A stretch of DNA of 64,000 bases from Ignavibacteria bacterium (GCA_041649015.1 JBAZNU010000001.1:186001-250000); one strand, 5' to 3'. Positions 1-9,365 are shown, counted from the first letter of the stretch. A program made the numbers and translations. The notes: generated by a model not told the origin, from the sequence alone.

Positions 1-1333
1 GCAGCAGAGCATTATCAGGATCTATCTGCAATGCCTTTTCATAGGTATCGTTTGATTCTTTGTATTGCTTGTTTGAATTGTATGCGAGTGCAAGAGATGA
101 TACAATACTTAAGTCGTTTGGATTAAGCTGCATAGCTTTTTCATAGAAACTTATCGCTTCGGGAAGCAAATTCAGCCGCTGAAGTGTAAGAGCATACGAG
201 AAATTCATTCTATAATCATCGGGAGCAAGTTCAAGTCCTTTGCTTAGAGCTGCTTTTGACTCTTCATATTTTTCGAGTGTGAAAAGTCCGTAGCCCAACT
301 GCAGATAGGCTTGCTTCGATGTGTCGGCATATGACAGCCCTTTCGTGAATTTATCGAATGCTTCGTTATTTCTTTTATTGATTATATCCAGCTCACCGAG
401 ATAATAATACGGAGCCCAATTTTCAGAGTATTTATTATTCAGATAAACAAAAACATATTCAACTATATCGGAAGTTTTAGAGTCCTGACTCATCATACCG
501 AAATACATTTCCCCGAGCTGTATTTTCTCCTGAAATGTAAGAGAATCTTTACCTATGATTTTGGCAAACTCAATAAAACCTTTTTCAATTTCATTCTTGC
601 GAAAATAAAGTTTCACAATCTCTGCCTGTATCTGTTTATCCTCAGGATTAAGAGCAGAAAGTCTTTCATAGATTAACTTTGCACCTTCCTCATTATTTAG
701 CTTTGTGTACAATGAAGCAAGTTCAAGCAGCAGACTCTTATTGTACGGGTCAAGTTTGAGAGAATATGATAGAACTTCAGCGGACTTTTCATAATTATTC
801 TTTGTATTGTAAATATCATACATCCTTTTGAGTACATCAGGCTCAAACCCGTAAAAATCAGTAATACGCTCATAAACAGCAACCGCATTATCCGGCTGAC
901 TCAGCTCCTGATATGCTCTTGCGAGTGAATACAGTACATAAACGTTTTCTGAATCCCGTGCGAGAACCGACTCGTATATCTGAACCGCCTTATCTACCTT
1001 ACCGGTACCGTAATAAATGTTGGCTTTTAGAATAAGATAATCAGGATTGTTTTCGTTGTACTTTAAAGCATCATTAATATTGATAAGAGCATCCTGATAC
1101 TTTCCTGTTTGCACTAATATATTTGCTATTGCAAAATATATTCCTCCTGCTTTCTGTTCCTGAAGAGCGGTTTTATACAGTTCCAGTGCTCCTTTATAAT
1201 CATTCCTTAGTTCAGTAGACTTTCCTGAAATAAAATACTTAAGAGCATTTGTGTTCAGACTGTCACCATGCTGAGAAAAAACCGAAACAGTGGAAAAGCA
1301 AATTAGAAAAAATATTATCTTTATTTTAAGCAT
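1..1333 (-). CDS. TPR-repeat secreted protein (C-terminus beyond window)
   Basis: The frame is open from an ATG at 1333 to the window edge, about 444 codons, so the C-terminus is missing. The first ~21 residues (MLKIKIIFFLICFSTVSVFS then Q) form a signal peptide, so the product is probably periplasmic or outer-membrane attached. The rest is a run of tetratricopeptide repeats with the usual spacing of A, Y, G/A and P residues (for example PEAISFYEKAMQLNPND and YKESNDTYEKALQIDPDN). TPR arrays are protein-protein interaction scaffolds. No catalytic domain is visible in the part seen, so no specific function can be given. It lies upstream of nothing on its own strand within the window; 300 bp separate it from the next gene. 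Confidence 0.85.
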   Translation of the reverse strand, partial: MLKIKIIFFLICFSTVSVFSQHGDSLNTNALKYFISGKSTELRNDYKGALELYKTALQEQKAGGIYFAIANILVQTGKYQDALININDALKYNENNPDYLILKANIYYGTGKVDKAVQIYESVLARDSENVYVLYSLARAYQELSQPDNAVAVYERITDFYGFEPDVLKRMYDIYNTKNNYEKSAEVLSYSLKLDPYNKSLLLELASLYTKLNNEEGAKLIYERLSALNPEDKQIQAEIVKLYFRKNEIEKGFIEFAKIIGKDSLTFQEKIQLGEMYFGMMSQDSKTSDIVEYVFVYLNNKYSENWAPYYYLGELDIINKRNNEAFDKFTKGLSYADTSKQAYLQLGYGLFTLEKYEESKAALSKGLELAPDDYRMNFSYALTLQRLNLLPEAISFYEKAMQLNPNDLSIVSSLALAYNSNKQYKESNDTYEKALQIDPDNALL

Positions 1334-1633
1334 TCGGATAAAATATGCTTAATTCAGAAAATTCTAAAGTCAAAAAGGATGATGTGCAGTTACAACTTGA
1401 CAAAGTCATAAAATGAAAAGTATTTATTAATCAGCAATAATCAGTCTCAATTATCTTCTATGTTGTGCTAATTTTTTCTACTATATACAGTTCCTATCTG
1501 TGTTAATCTGTATTAACCGTGTAAATTCGTGTTCTATTTATGAATACTTTCTCATTATATTTTCGTATTAATCAGCGATAATCAGTCTCAATCGTCTTTT
1601 ATCTGCGTGCCATTCTTTTGTATTAAAATCTTT
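1334..1633. repeat. Gene-free spacer with a 33-bp imperfect direct repeat
   Basis: This 300-bp spacer has no credible ORF. It holds two near-identical direct copies of a sequence beginning tattaatcagc, at about 1425-1457 and 1566-1598, differing at about three positions. Between them lies low-complexity text built from variants of tctgtgttaatctg. The same style of non-coding repeat appears at 7963-8350. Confidence 0.6.
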
Positions 1634-3745
1634 TTAAAAGAGTATCTCCAGACCGAGATTGAAACGGTTATTTAAATCACTCTGTATCATATCGTTGCCC
1701 GTTCCGATTGACTTCACACCGTCATAGTAAGTAGCAGAATATTTAGCGGCAAGCTCTGCAAAAGCAAACGGTTTGTACTTTAGAAGTATATACCAGCGTG
1801 TACCATTACCGTAAAGTCCGGTATTTGTCATTACACCGCGAAGATCTTCTTCAAACTCATAAACACGTGAATCATAGTCATCAGTCTGGAATACAATAAA
1901 CCTTGTTGAAACCGAAAGATTCTTCAGTACAAAAGCTTTAAGGTCAGTGAAGAAAAGAAAACCTTTGTTGTTCCCTCCGAAGTTATCATACTTCACCATT
2001 ACATATTCATACCTGGATCGAATCCTTAAAGTACCGGAAATGTCATAATCAAACCCAATCCGAACGTTTGTCTGGCTGCGGTTATCAATCTTCTGTACCT
2101 CGCGGTTGTACTCATCATTAACCGTTCGTGGCTCTTCTTTATTTTTATTCCTGTATTTCATATAAATAAGAAATCCCTTGCCTGCTTTGTATTCAGCGTT
2201 CAAAAGAAAGTCATTGCCTGTAGTCGGTACAGGATTATAGTAAGTTCTGTAAGGAAACTTGAACTGATCGAAATAAGTCTCTACTGAAAATTCTTTGAAT
2301 GGCTTTAGACTCAGTCCTGCATAGAAACCGTTTTCATTATAAGTATTACCGTTGTTTTCTCCAAAACCGAAAGAATGAACAGGCACAAAATCTTCAGGAT
2401 AATTACGATAGAGGAAAATTACTTCAGCAAACTTTGTTAACGTAACCTGCAATGCTGATAATGAGGCTACACGGCTCGATTGCGAACGAGCAAACTCGCC
2501 GAAGAGATTAAAGTTCTTGTATATGATATCATAATCAACGCTAATCATATTAGCTTTATCACCCGTGAAACTGAACAGTTGTTTTGAACTGTCTTGAGAA
2601 AACGATTTTGAAAACTTTGAAGTCCAGTATGTTGCACCAAGACGGAGAAAACCGTAATCCGCAAATATTCTCCCTCCGAGTAGCTGCTCCTTTGAAGAAC
2701 CCTTTCTGTTTTGCTCGCTTATAGTTCTGTGGTTTCCGTCGAAGTAGATACTGGAGAGTTCGTTAAGTGTAGTATCAACAGTGGCATCAAAGTAATTATC
2801 TGAATAAAAGATGAAGAAGTTATAGTTTTTAAAAACTACGTTAGCAGCACCTCCGCGAAAGAATTGTATTTCATTAGTAGAACGGTAAGCGTCAATTTCA
2901 TAGTTATTCTTTTTGACTATGTTAACAGCCTCAGCACCTTTTGAGAATGAAAGCGAAGTCCAGAGACCAAGTCCTTGTCCGAAATTCAGAGTGTAATCTC
3001 CGGCAATTATCTTGTTTACAAACTTCCAGTTGTTAAGCTCAAGATATCCCGAATAATAATCTGCATAGTTTGTTTCTCCAGGGTCTTTTTCCACCGTCAG
3101 ATTTGCACCAAGAGAAAAGTCGCTGCCTTTATACAATCCCGTTAACCTATTATAGAACTTAAGCTTTGAGCCGCTATAATTACCGTTAATATATCCTGCC
3201 CTGTCCTGAAGGTCCTGCTGAACACGGCTCCTTATGTTTACATCAGTGTTCTTCAGTATATTATTCGTATAATATTGTTTCTGCGGAATAACTTTTCCCG
3301 TTTCCTCTTTTACAACGTCTGACTTTGAACTCTTTGCAAAAAGATAGACCTTCACCTTTTCGTAAAGGTCCTGAGTTACACCGTCTACTTTTAACATCTC
3401 CCTTTTTGACCTGAAACTTCCGTTCTCATTCCTGTAATCAATAATCTTCTTCGCAGTAATTGAATTCATATACGGAACTTCTTCAAGTTGTTTAAGAGTG
3501 ACTGTATTAAGGTCGAGGGGATTTGCTTTAAGGTATTCCATTTTATCAAGAAGCTTGGAATCCTCAGAATCCTCAAGAACTGATTCAAGAAGTTTTTCTT
3601 GATACCTGAAAATGTTAAGGTCAGTGGTATCGGGAATTATCCGCAGTGTGTCAGTCTGCGCTGACAACCGTGAATAGCCTATAATACTGCCCTGAAGAAT
3701 AATCATGAAAACAAAGAATATATATTTAAGTACATTCTTATTCAC
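1634..3745 (-). CDS. Helix-hairpin-helix outer-membrane beta-barrel protein
   Basis: A 703-residue secreted protein. A GTG start at 3745 gives a plausible signal peptide (NKNVLKYIFFVFMIILQ, cleavage near SAQ at ~30). Residues ~75-135 hold ComEA-like helix-hairpin-helix motifs (LDLNTVTLKQLEEVP, then ITAKKIIDYRNENGSF, then MLKVDGVTQDLYEKV), a fold that usually binds DNA without sequence specificity. The remaining ~550 residues are rich in alternating aromatic/polar strands and end in an aromatic residue (NLGLEILF), as in outer-membrane barrels. Combined HhH plus barrel proteins of this size are known as uncharacterised proteins in Bacteroidota-type genomes. A role in DNA handling at the envelope is only inference. 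An Omp28-like gene lies 22 bp upstream on the same strand. Confidence 0.8.
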   Translation of the reverse strand: MNKNVLKYIFFVFMIILQGSIIGYSRLSAQTDTLRIIPDTTDLNIFRYQEKLLESVLEDSEDSKLLDKMEYLKANPLDLNTVTLKQLEEVPYMNSITAKKIIDYRNENGSFRSKREMLKVDGVTQDLYEKVKVYLFAKSSKSDVVKEETGKVIPQKQYYTNNILKNTDVNIRSRVQQDLQDRAGYINGNYSGSKLKFYNRLTGLYKGSDFSLGANLTVEKDPGETNYADYYSGYLELNNWKFVNKIIAGDYTLNFGQGLGLWTSLSFSKGAEAVNIVKKNNYEIDAYRSTNEIQFFRGGAANVVFKNYNFFIFYSDNYFDATVDTTLNELSSIYFDGNHRTISEQNRKGSSKEQLLGGRIFADYGFLRLGATYWTSKFSKSFSQDSSKQLFSFTGDKANMISVDYDIIYKNFNLFGEFARSQSSRVASLSALQVTLTKFAEVIFLYRNYPEDFVPVHSFGFGENNGNTYNENGFYAGLSLKPFKEFSVETYFDQFKFPYRTYYNPVPTTGNDFLLNAEYKAGKGFLIYMKYRNKNKEEPRTVNDEYNREVQKIDNRSQTNVRIGFDYDISGTLRIRSRYEYVMVKYDNFGGNNKGFLFFTDLKAFVLKNLSVSTRFIVFQTDDYDSRVYEFEEDLRGVMTNTGLYGNGTRWYILLKYKPFAFAELAAKYSATYYDGVKSIGTGNDMIQSDLNNRFNLGLEILF

Positions 3746-3767
3746 GGGGCAGTATTATTTTAAAAAA

Positions 3768-4556
3768 TCAGAACCTGATTCTTTCTACGCCATAGACTGT
3801 TTTCCCTGAAGCACTCTGTACAAAGACTACTATGTAAGAGTTATTGTAATTTATCGCTGTATTTAAATTGTAATTTTTCGTTACGTTTAAAAGTGTACCC
3901 GTCTGTAAAGATACATTATCACCCGCATTATCAGTCAGGAAATTCCTGAAAGTGTTTTGATGATATTTTTCACCGTTCGTTCCCTGATAATACAATTCGC
4001 TTTCTGTGATTGCAATAAAAAGTTTTAGGTCGGAAACGGAGCTCGTTGCTGTCTGAAGAAGCGATACATTCACAGTACCGTTTCTTGACGACGTATCGTA
4101 AGTGTTAGATATTCCCACTTCGATTGAGTTCCTGTTCTCGAGCTGTGTATTTATCGTATTCAGCCATGCATTCTGATCGTAGCTCGGCATACCCTTACCC
4201 ATTAAGCTTGCAGCGGGATTCCAGAAATACTGGTAGTAGCTGTGTCTCGCCGCACTGGCTGTTGAGTTGTATAAATAGTACGGGTCGTATCCGTTAAAGT
4301 TGGAATGATATCTTATTATAATTACGTTTGTGTCGTTAATCGTAATTCCTTTCAAGCTGTCAACATTATCGAGAAAATAACCCGGGGGCGGGCAGTTAGG
4401 ACAATTGACTGCTGTGAAGAATTCAACGAGCACTTTGCTGTTAGCCGTTGAAGTATTCGTCTGAATAACTGGATTGTCGTTGGATTCGCAGGAAGATAAA
4501 AGCAGACCCGAAAGGAGCAATCCGACAACTGATAATATTATGTTTTTGATTTTCAT
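3768..4556 (-). CDS. Omp28-like thioredoxin-fold lipoprotein
   Basis: 262 residues. The N-terminus is a lipoprotein signal with lipobox LSSC (Cys23), so the product should be lipid-anchored in the envelope. VEFFTAVNCPNCPPPG (CPNC at 52-55) is a thioredoxin-like redox motif placed as in the Omp28-related family, which has a thioredoxin-like N-terminal part followed by a beta-rich C-terminal part. It sits between the HhH barrel gene and a DUF6029-like barrel gene, with a TlpA-type thiol oxidoreductase next in the run. This suggests an exported thiol-disulfide or outer-membrane assembly function, which is inferred from context. Family assignment is good; the substrate is unknown. Confidence 0.82.
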   Translation of the reverse strand: MKIKNIILSVVGLLLSGLLLSSCESNDNPVIQTNTSTANSKVLVEFFTAVNCPNCPPPGYFLDNVDSLKGITINDTNVIIIRYHSNFNGYDPYYLYNSTASAARHSYYQYFWNPAASLMGKGMPSYDQNAWLNTINTQLENRNSIEVGISNTYDTSSRNGTVNVSLLQTATSSVSDLKLFIAITESELYYQGTNGEKYHQNTFRNFLTDNAGDNVSLQTGTLLNVTKNYNLNTAINYNNSYIVVFVQSASGKTVYGVERIRF

Positions 4557-4595
4557 ATTATAATATCTTTTATAAGAGTAACAACTCTAAACTTA

Positions 4596-6248
4596 TTAAA
4601 ATTTTGAATTAACTGTTAATCGAAAACCTTCGAAAGGTCTTACATATCTGCATATACCGTTCGTACACTTTACACCGCCTCTTTCGGTTCCGTAAGAAAC
4701 AGTAACTGAATTCGTCGGATTGATTTTGTAAGAAACCTCGCCGACCAGCCAGTTCTTTTTTCCTGTCGGCTCTTGATCGCTGGTTGTCCACTCGTAACTG
4801 ATTGTAGCTGATACATTGGGTGAACGTGAAACGCTAAGCGATACAAGCTGATTTATAAAATTCGGGTCGTTCGGGTGTTGTGAGTTGTAAACGAACTGCT
4901 GTTCGAAGTTCAACTTCGCAGTATAGTCTTTAATAAAGGTGTACCTGAACTCAGTAGGTATTGTATGTATTTTCATCTTTTCAGAAGCGGAAGGATTTAG
5001 GTTATCATATATAACCGAATTCTGATAATCATAAGCGACTTTACCATAGAACTTATCCGAAAAATATCTTTCACCTTCAAGGAAAAACTCATACCAGGGA
5101 GAGAACTCGTCTCCGAGATCTGGCATCCAGCTGTTGCTCCTGTCAACTCTCTGATAAATAGTAAGCCCGCCCGGGCTGATATCTTCATAATTATAGTGCC
5201 TCGATGCTGCTGCAAGATTTACATTGAAAGTTGTTTTATCGTCAGGAGCGTAAACAACATCAAACTGTGCTCCAACCTCATCGTTAAAATCAACAATATG
5301 TGGATACCTTGAAAGTAAAGTCGTAGAATGTTCTTTAACCGCAGTCGGCGGATTCTGGAACGGCAGCATACGTGTCGGCCTGTCAAGACTCCTGTAATCG
5401 GGAGCCGTTAAATCAAACCTGTAGTTTTTATAGTCCAGAGTAAATCCTATCTTCGGAATTGAATAAGAAACAGACGAATAAAAACCGTCGCCATTAGCAT
5501 GGAACGGAATAGGATATGTTGTATTCTGCATTGTGTTAGTGTGCTTATGAGCATAAGACGCAAAAACCTGTAGATTGCCGATGTTCAGCGATGCATATCC
5601 TTCAGGAATGTAACTCTGCAGTGCAGTAGTGTCAAACGCAGCAGGAACAGAGCCCTGTGCGTAAACATAGTTCGTTCCAAAAGTTATGTTCTTTATCGGT
5701 GATATCTCAAAGTTGCCCGCCCTTATATCATATGTTTCAACTCTTTCGGGTTTAAGATTATCATTGAAAACTATCCTGCCCAGCATAAGCAATCCTTTTG
5801 TCTTAACAGGTTTCTTCTCTCCGAAAGTTTTCTTGTAAGAAACCTTAACTCCGTCAACACCCGTATCGTAGAAAAGTGCTCTGTCTTCAAAAGTGTTGAA
5901 AGAAAGACCTTTGGCAACAATCTCCCAGTAATCTCCCGCGCGGAGGTTCAGTCCGACATCTGTATTGTTGTACTCAACAAACCTTTTTTTAATACCTCTG
6001 TAATTAACACCGTATTCAATAGGCTGGTCAATTTCATACCTCATACCAAAAATAATATCGTTCACCGATAGGCGTGCATCCGTGACGTTCTCAAAATATT
6101 CTTTAGAATACGAATTACCGAGGAAAGTCTCCGTACCGCTTCCATACCTTAGAAGATTGTTTACAGCTGCTTTAACATCAAGTTTAATCTGTGCATCGGC
6201 AGAAACAGCAATACCGAGAAATATTATACCTAATAATAATTTTTTCAT
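4596..6248 (-). CDS. DUF6029-like outer-membrane protein
   Basis: 550 residues with a clear signal peptide (MKKLLLGIIFLGIAVSADAQ). The mature part is beta-rich with repeated aromatic-alternating strands and ends VNSKF, typical of an outer-membrane barrel. The N-terminal text (VNNLLRYGSGTETFLGN, then DIIFGMRYE, then VEYNNTDVGLNLRAGDY) resembles the DUF6029 family, which in Bacteroidota is often found beside Omp28-like and TlpA-like proteins, as it is here. No enzyme motif is visible. The function is unknown; a porin or assembly-platform role would be speculation. The family name is from memory and should be treated as probable. Confidence 0.75.
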   Translation of the reverse strand: MKKLLLGIIFLGIAVSADAQIKLDVKAAVNNLLRYGSGTETFLGNSYSKEYFENVTDARLSVNDIIFGMRYEIDQPIEYGVNYRGIKKRFVEYNNTDVGLNLRAGDYWEIVAKGLSFNTFEDRALFYDTGVDGVKVSYKKTFGEKKPVKTKGLLMLGRIVFNDNLKPERVETYDIRAGNFEISPIKNITFGTNYVYAQGSVPAAFDTTALQSYIPEGYASLNIGNLQVFASYAHKHTNTMQNTTYPIPFHANGDGFYSSVSYSIPKIGFTLDYKNYRFDLTAPDYRSLDRPTRMLPFQNPPTAVKEHSTTLLSRYPHIVDFNDEVGAQFDVVYAPDDKTTFNVNLAAASRHYNYEDISPGGLTIYQRVDRSNSWMPDLGDEFSPWYEFFLEGERYFSDKFYGKVAYDYQNSVIYDNLNPSASEKMKIHTIPTEFRYTFIKDYTAKLNFEQQFVYNSQHPNDPNFINQLVSLSVSRSPNVSATISYEWTTSDQEPTGKKNWLVGEVSYKINPTNSVTVSYGTERGGVKCTNGICRYVRPFEGFRLTVNSKF

Positions 6249-6277
6249 AATGTAGTGGGGAAAAATTTATTTTATAA

Positions 6278-6772
6278 TTATTTAATATTCAGACCCTCTT
6301 TTATTTCCTTTTCTATAATGACCTCATCGCCCGTCTTAAATCCGACATGCACGGCAATGATTTCCTTCTTTTTATTCAGCATAACAGAATAGGGCATTTC
6401 ATCCTTACCGCTGTACCCTTCAAAAACACGCTTATCTGTATCAAGCAAAACGGGGAAAGAATAACCCTGCGCTGTTATAAATGCTTTTACTTTCGCCACT
6501 GATTTCTGATTGTCAACACTAAGAGCAACATACTCGAAACCCTGTGAATTATACTTATCGTACAGCTCCGACATCTTCTTCATTTCTTCTTTGCATGGCG
6601 TACACCAGGTTGCCCAAAAACTCAGCATTACGATTTCTGATTTCTCAAGAATCTTTTGCATGCTTACGTCGTTTCCATCAAGATCGGGAAGAGTGAATTC
6701 ATAGTACATCTGTGCCTTTGCAAATGTTACAAAAACAAATGTTAAAACTAAAAGACAAATTACTTTTTTCAT
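6278..6772 (-). CDS. TlpA-family thiol-disulfide oxidoreductase
   Basis: 164 residues. A signal peptide (MKKVICLLVLTFVFVTFAKAQ) is followed by an AhpC/TSA-Redoxin fold. WCTPC (Cys57 and Cys60) is the redox-active motif and EMPYSV near residue 127 carries the cis-proline expected in thioredoxins. The protein is exported, so it should reduce or isomerise disulfides in the periplasm. It is the first gene of the run leading to the DUF6029-like and Omp28-like genes, making a redox partner role for Omp28 (CPNC) plausible by context. The length is normal for single-domain TlpA/ResA proteins. Confidence 0.9.
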   Translation of the reverse strand: MKKVICLLVLTFVFVTFAKAQMYYEFTLPDLDGNDVSMQKILEKSEIVMLSFWATWCTPCKEEMKKMSELYDKYNSQGFEYVALSVDNQKSVAKVKAFITAQGYSFPVLLDTDKRVFEGYSGKDEMPYSVMLNKKKEIIAVHVGFKTGDEVIIEKEIKEGLNIK

Positions 6773-6781
6773 TTCTTTATA

Positions 6782-7822
6782 TTATAAATTAAGTTTATAA
6801 AATGTCAGTACAAGAGCCGTTATTACCAGATTGGCAATAGCGAGTGGAAGCATAACCTTCCATCCGAGATTCATTAGCTGGTCATACCTGAACCTTGGTA
6901 TAGTCCATCTAACCCATATAAACACGAACACCATAAACACAACCTTCAGTACAAACGCAAGCACCTGAAGAATACTCACCAGAATATCAGGCAGTCCTAA
7001 TGTCTGTAAATAAGGCACCTGCCAGCCGCCGAGATATAGCGTTGCGATTACGGCAGAAGAAACAACAACAGACGCATATTCAGCAAGAAAGAAAAGAGCA
7101 AACTTCATACTTGAATATTCTGTATGGTATCCGCCCACAAGCTCCTGCTCAGCCTCGGGAAGGTCGAAGGGAGTGCGGTTTGTTTCAGCGAAAGATGCAA
7201 CAAGAAAAATAATAAAACCAATCGGCTGAAGAATTATATTCCATTTCCACCCGTACTGATTTTCAACTATTGTATCCAGCTGTAACGAGCCGTTTATAAG
7301 TATAACACCAAGCACGGCAAGTCCCATCGAAAGTTCATAGCTTATCATCTGTGCCGACGCACGCAGTCCGCCGAGAAGTGAATACTTATTATTAGAAGAC
7401 CAGCCACTGAGTGTAATCCCATAAACGCCGAGAGAGAGCAGCGCAAGAATGTAGAGAATGCCGATGTTAACGTCTGCAATCTGAAGCTTAATCTCTCTGC
7501 CCGCAATTAGAATCTTATCACCGAATGGAATTACAGCAAAAGTCGAAAGCGCCACAAACATTGAAATTGCAGGAGCAAGAGAATGCACAAACTTATTTGC
7601 TTTTGCAGGGACAATATCCTCTTTAAGTATCAGCTTTATCGCGTCTGCTAAAGGCTGTAAAAGACCTTTATAACCTACCCTGTTCGGACCTATACGGTTT
7701 TGAGTAAACGCGGAAACTCTTCTTTCGGCATAAACAGTGTACGCAACAGCAGTAAGCAACGTTATCTCCACAACTAAAATCTTTAATACAGTAATAATTA
7801 TATCAATCAACCATTCGGACAT
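6782..7822 (-). CDS. nuoH: NADH-quinone oxidoreductase subunit H
   Basis: 346 residues with about eight to nine hydrophobic helices. The signature AERRVSAFTQNRIGPNRVGY, and later FAETNRTPFDLPEAEQELVGGYHTEY, are the quinone-site segments of the NuoH/ND1 membrane subunit of complex I. Family-typical length. NuoH sits where the membrane arm meets the peripheral arm and lines the quinone tunnel. Unusually, no other nuo gene is adjacent: the next minus-strand gene downstream is the TlpA gene 9 bp away, and upstream is a 596-bp spacer. The only other nuo gene in the window is nuoJ about 3 kb away. Confidence 0.96.
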   Translation of the reverse strand: MSEWLIDIIITVLKILVVEITLLTAVAYTVYAERRVSAFTQNRIGPNRVGYKGLLQPLADAIKLILKEDIVPAKANKFVHSLAPAISMFVALSTFAVIPFGDKILIAGREIKLQIADVNIGILYILALLSLGVYGITLSGWSSNNKYSLLGGLRASAQMISYELSMGLAVLGVILINGSLQLDTIVENQYGWKWNIILQPIGFIIFLVASFAETNRTPFDLPEAEQELVGGYHTEYSSMKFALFFLAEYASVVVSSAVIATLYLGGWQVPYLQTLGLPDILVSILQVLAFVLKVVFMVFVFIWVRWTIPRFRYDQLMNLGWKVMLPLAIANLVITALVLTFYKLNL

Positions 7823-8418
7823 AGAAAAGTATGTTACTAATTTTAATTTATTATAAAAGTTACTAAAAATATTTTTAAAATTTAAGTTAGAAATATTTAA
7901 TAATTACAAACACACCATTTTATTTCTAACTATCTTATATTGTTACCTCTTCACTTTATTACTTGATCATCATTTTAACTATTTCCACTCTTCCTTCCTT
8001 CAAATCCATGTGTGTTTGTAAAATCCGTGAGGATCAACGTTCTATTTCTTTCTCTGCGTCTCCTCTGTGCTACTATCCGCAAAAACGTTGTAATAGAAAC
8101 AAACTTCTAAAAATAATAAAATGTAATTTTATATGTTTATTAAACAATTTATAACTTTTACTATTCTCTTTGCTACCTCTGCGAACTCAGCGGTTATATT
8201 TAATCTTGTTCTTTGCACTGAAAAGTCTTGTTCTTAGTTATGAAAAAGATTTTCTTCTCAGCATTAAAAATTTTCTTGCTCTCTATAGTTAATATATCTA
8301 TTCTCTGCGCCCTCCGTGCTACTACCGTAAAACCGTTGTAAGTAAACGCCCCTCTTCTTTTAAATCCGGCTCTGATCCTGCTTCAATTAACCGTATAAAG
8401 AGATTTAAGCTTAATTCT
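7823..8418. repeat. Gene-free spacer with boilerplate direct repeats
   Basis: This 596-bp stretch upstream of nuoH holds no convincing gene. On the plus strand a ~48-bp text beginning ttctctgcg and containing gtgctacta and cgttgtaa occurs twice, near 8050-8100 and 8301-8347, with a shorter relative (acctctgcgaactcagcggt) near 8177. These are intergenic repeats of unknown function. A 63-codon open frame at 7963-8154 runs through them and is not credible. Promoters for nuoH must lie here, but none could be assigned confidently. Confidence 0.55.
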
Positions 8419-8979
8419 ATGTTCGCAAAATCTGTTAAAGAGTTTCCGTCTGCTTATGATCTCTGGGCTAAAAAAACACGGAACAAAATGTCACCTTATA
8501 ATTGTGTCTTTAAAAACAATTATGATGCTATCGAACATAATGATGTTTCTCAGTATGTTCGTATATTCCCCGATTCTAATTTCTTCGTACATCCGGAATC
8601 TTTCATTTTTAATAAAGATTATCTATATGTATCTTTTAATCCCGCTGAATCAAACATCTCAAATTACAACAACGTAAAATACTTTCAGGCTGCCGTAATT
8701 ATCTTCTGTAAAGATTCAATTATAGATATTCAAGATGAATTTAGATTTATTAACTATTTGTCTCCGCTGCCTAAAGTGAAAAATAACGGAACAGTTTCTT
8801 TAAGCCTTGCTCTCAGCAATAATGAAATCATTAATCCGGAAATGCCCTCACTGTTGGATTATCAGAAATCAGAACTAACATTCTTCAGTCAGCATTCTGT
8901 TTTCATTGCCTTTATGACTCTCGGTTACGGCAAAAACATTATGCACAACTCTCAAACAATCAGCATTCTCAATCAATAA
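8419..8979 (+). CDS. Unrecognised 186-residue protein, possibly 5'-truncated
   Basis: I do not recognise this family. The ORF encodes 186 residues with no signal peptide or membrane helix, and has normal-looking composition (for example SYDLW-type aromatic clusters near residues 13-50). The frame stays open upstream for about 120 bp, back to a stop near 8293, without an ATG, GTG or TTG. That upstream stretch reads plausibly as protein (PSSFKSGSDPASINRIKRF) before it enters the boilerplate repeat. The gene may therefore have lost its natural 5' end when the repeat arrived, or may use a non-standard start. A strong hairpin terminator follows 12 bp after the stop, which supports it being a transcribed gene end. 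Confidence 0.5.
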   Translation: MFAKSVKEFPSAYDLWAKKTRNKMSPYNCVFKNNYDAIEHNDVSQYVRIFPDSNFFVHPESFIFNKDYLYVSFNPAESNISNYNNVKYFQAAVIIFCKDSIIDIQDEFRFINYLSPLPKVKNNGTVSLSLALSNNEIINPEMPSLLDYQKSELTFFSQHSVFIAFMTLGYGKNIMHNSQTISILNQ

Positions 8980-8991
8980 CCCCTCACTCAC

Positions 8992-9028
8992 CCTTCCCGT
9001 ATTATGCTTCATGCATCTTACGGGAAGG
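8992..9028 (+). terminator. Rho-independent terminator after the 8419 ORF
   Basis: A perfect 10-bp stem (ccttcccgta at 8992-9001 pairing with 9019-9028) with a 17-nt loop is followed by the T-rich run tcctttctttctt. It lies just downstream of the stop codon at 8979. Confidence 0.7.
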
Positions 9029-9099
9029 TCCTTTCTTTCTTATAAATCACTCCAATCTATGATAGCAATGCAAACAATATGTTTTGATTGTAAATTCAT

Positions 9100-9240
9100 C
9101 CTTGTTCATATAAATATGGAATACCTAACGGTATTCTATCTGTATGCGATATATCAACTACCGATATGGAATGCCTACGGAATTTTCTTCAATTACTACA
9201 ATTATTAATCGCGTAGCGATTATATGTTGATAGCAGCATT
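9100..9240 (+). repeat. REP-like palindrome cluster
   Basis: Three small palindromes lie together in the gene-free stretch 9029-9365. These are gaatacc/ggtattc with a 4-nt loop (9119-9136), a degenerate relative around ggaatgcctacgg (9168-9184), and aatcgc-gta-gcgatt (9207-9221). Their arrangement resembles REP-type intergenic elements of Bacteroidota genomes. Nothing else is seen in this spacer apart from the presumed promoter of the next gene. Confidence 0.5.
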
Positions 9241-9365
9241 ATTTCACATTTACTTAATTGCAATGTTCATTTCAGATCGTGGGTTATTTTCATTGGCTTG
9301 ATATTTTAGGAATATTCAGCGATTTTAAAACATGGTATCTTTTAAAAACTTTAATAATAATAAAT

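Noticed and set aside
7963..8154. 63-residue ORF
   Set aside because: It is made of the boilerplate repeat text and lacks coding features.
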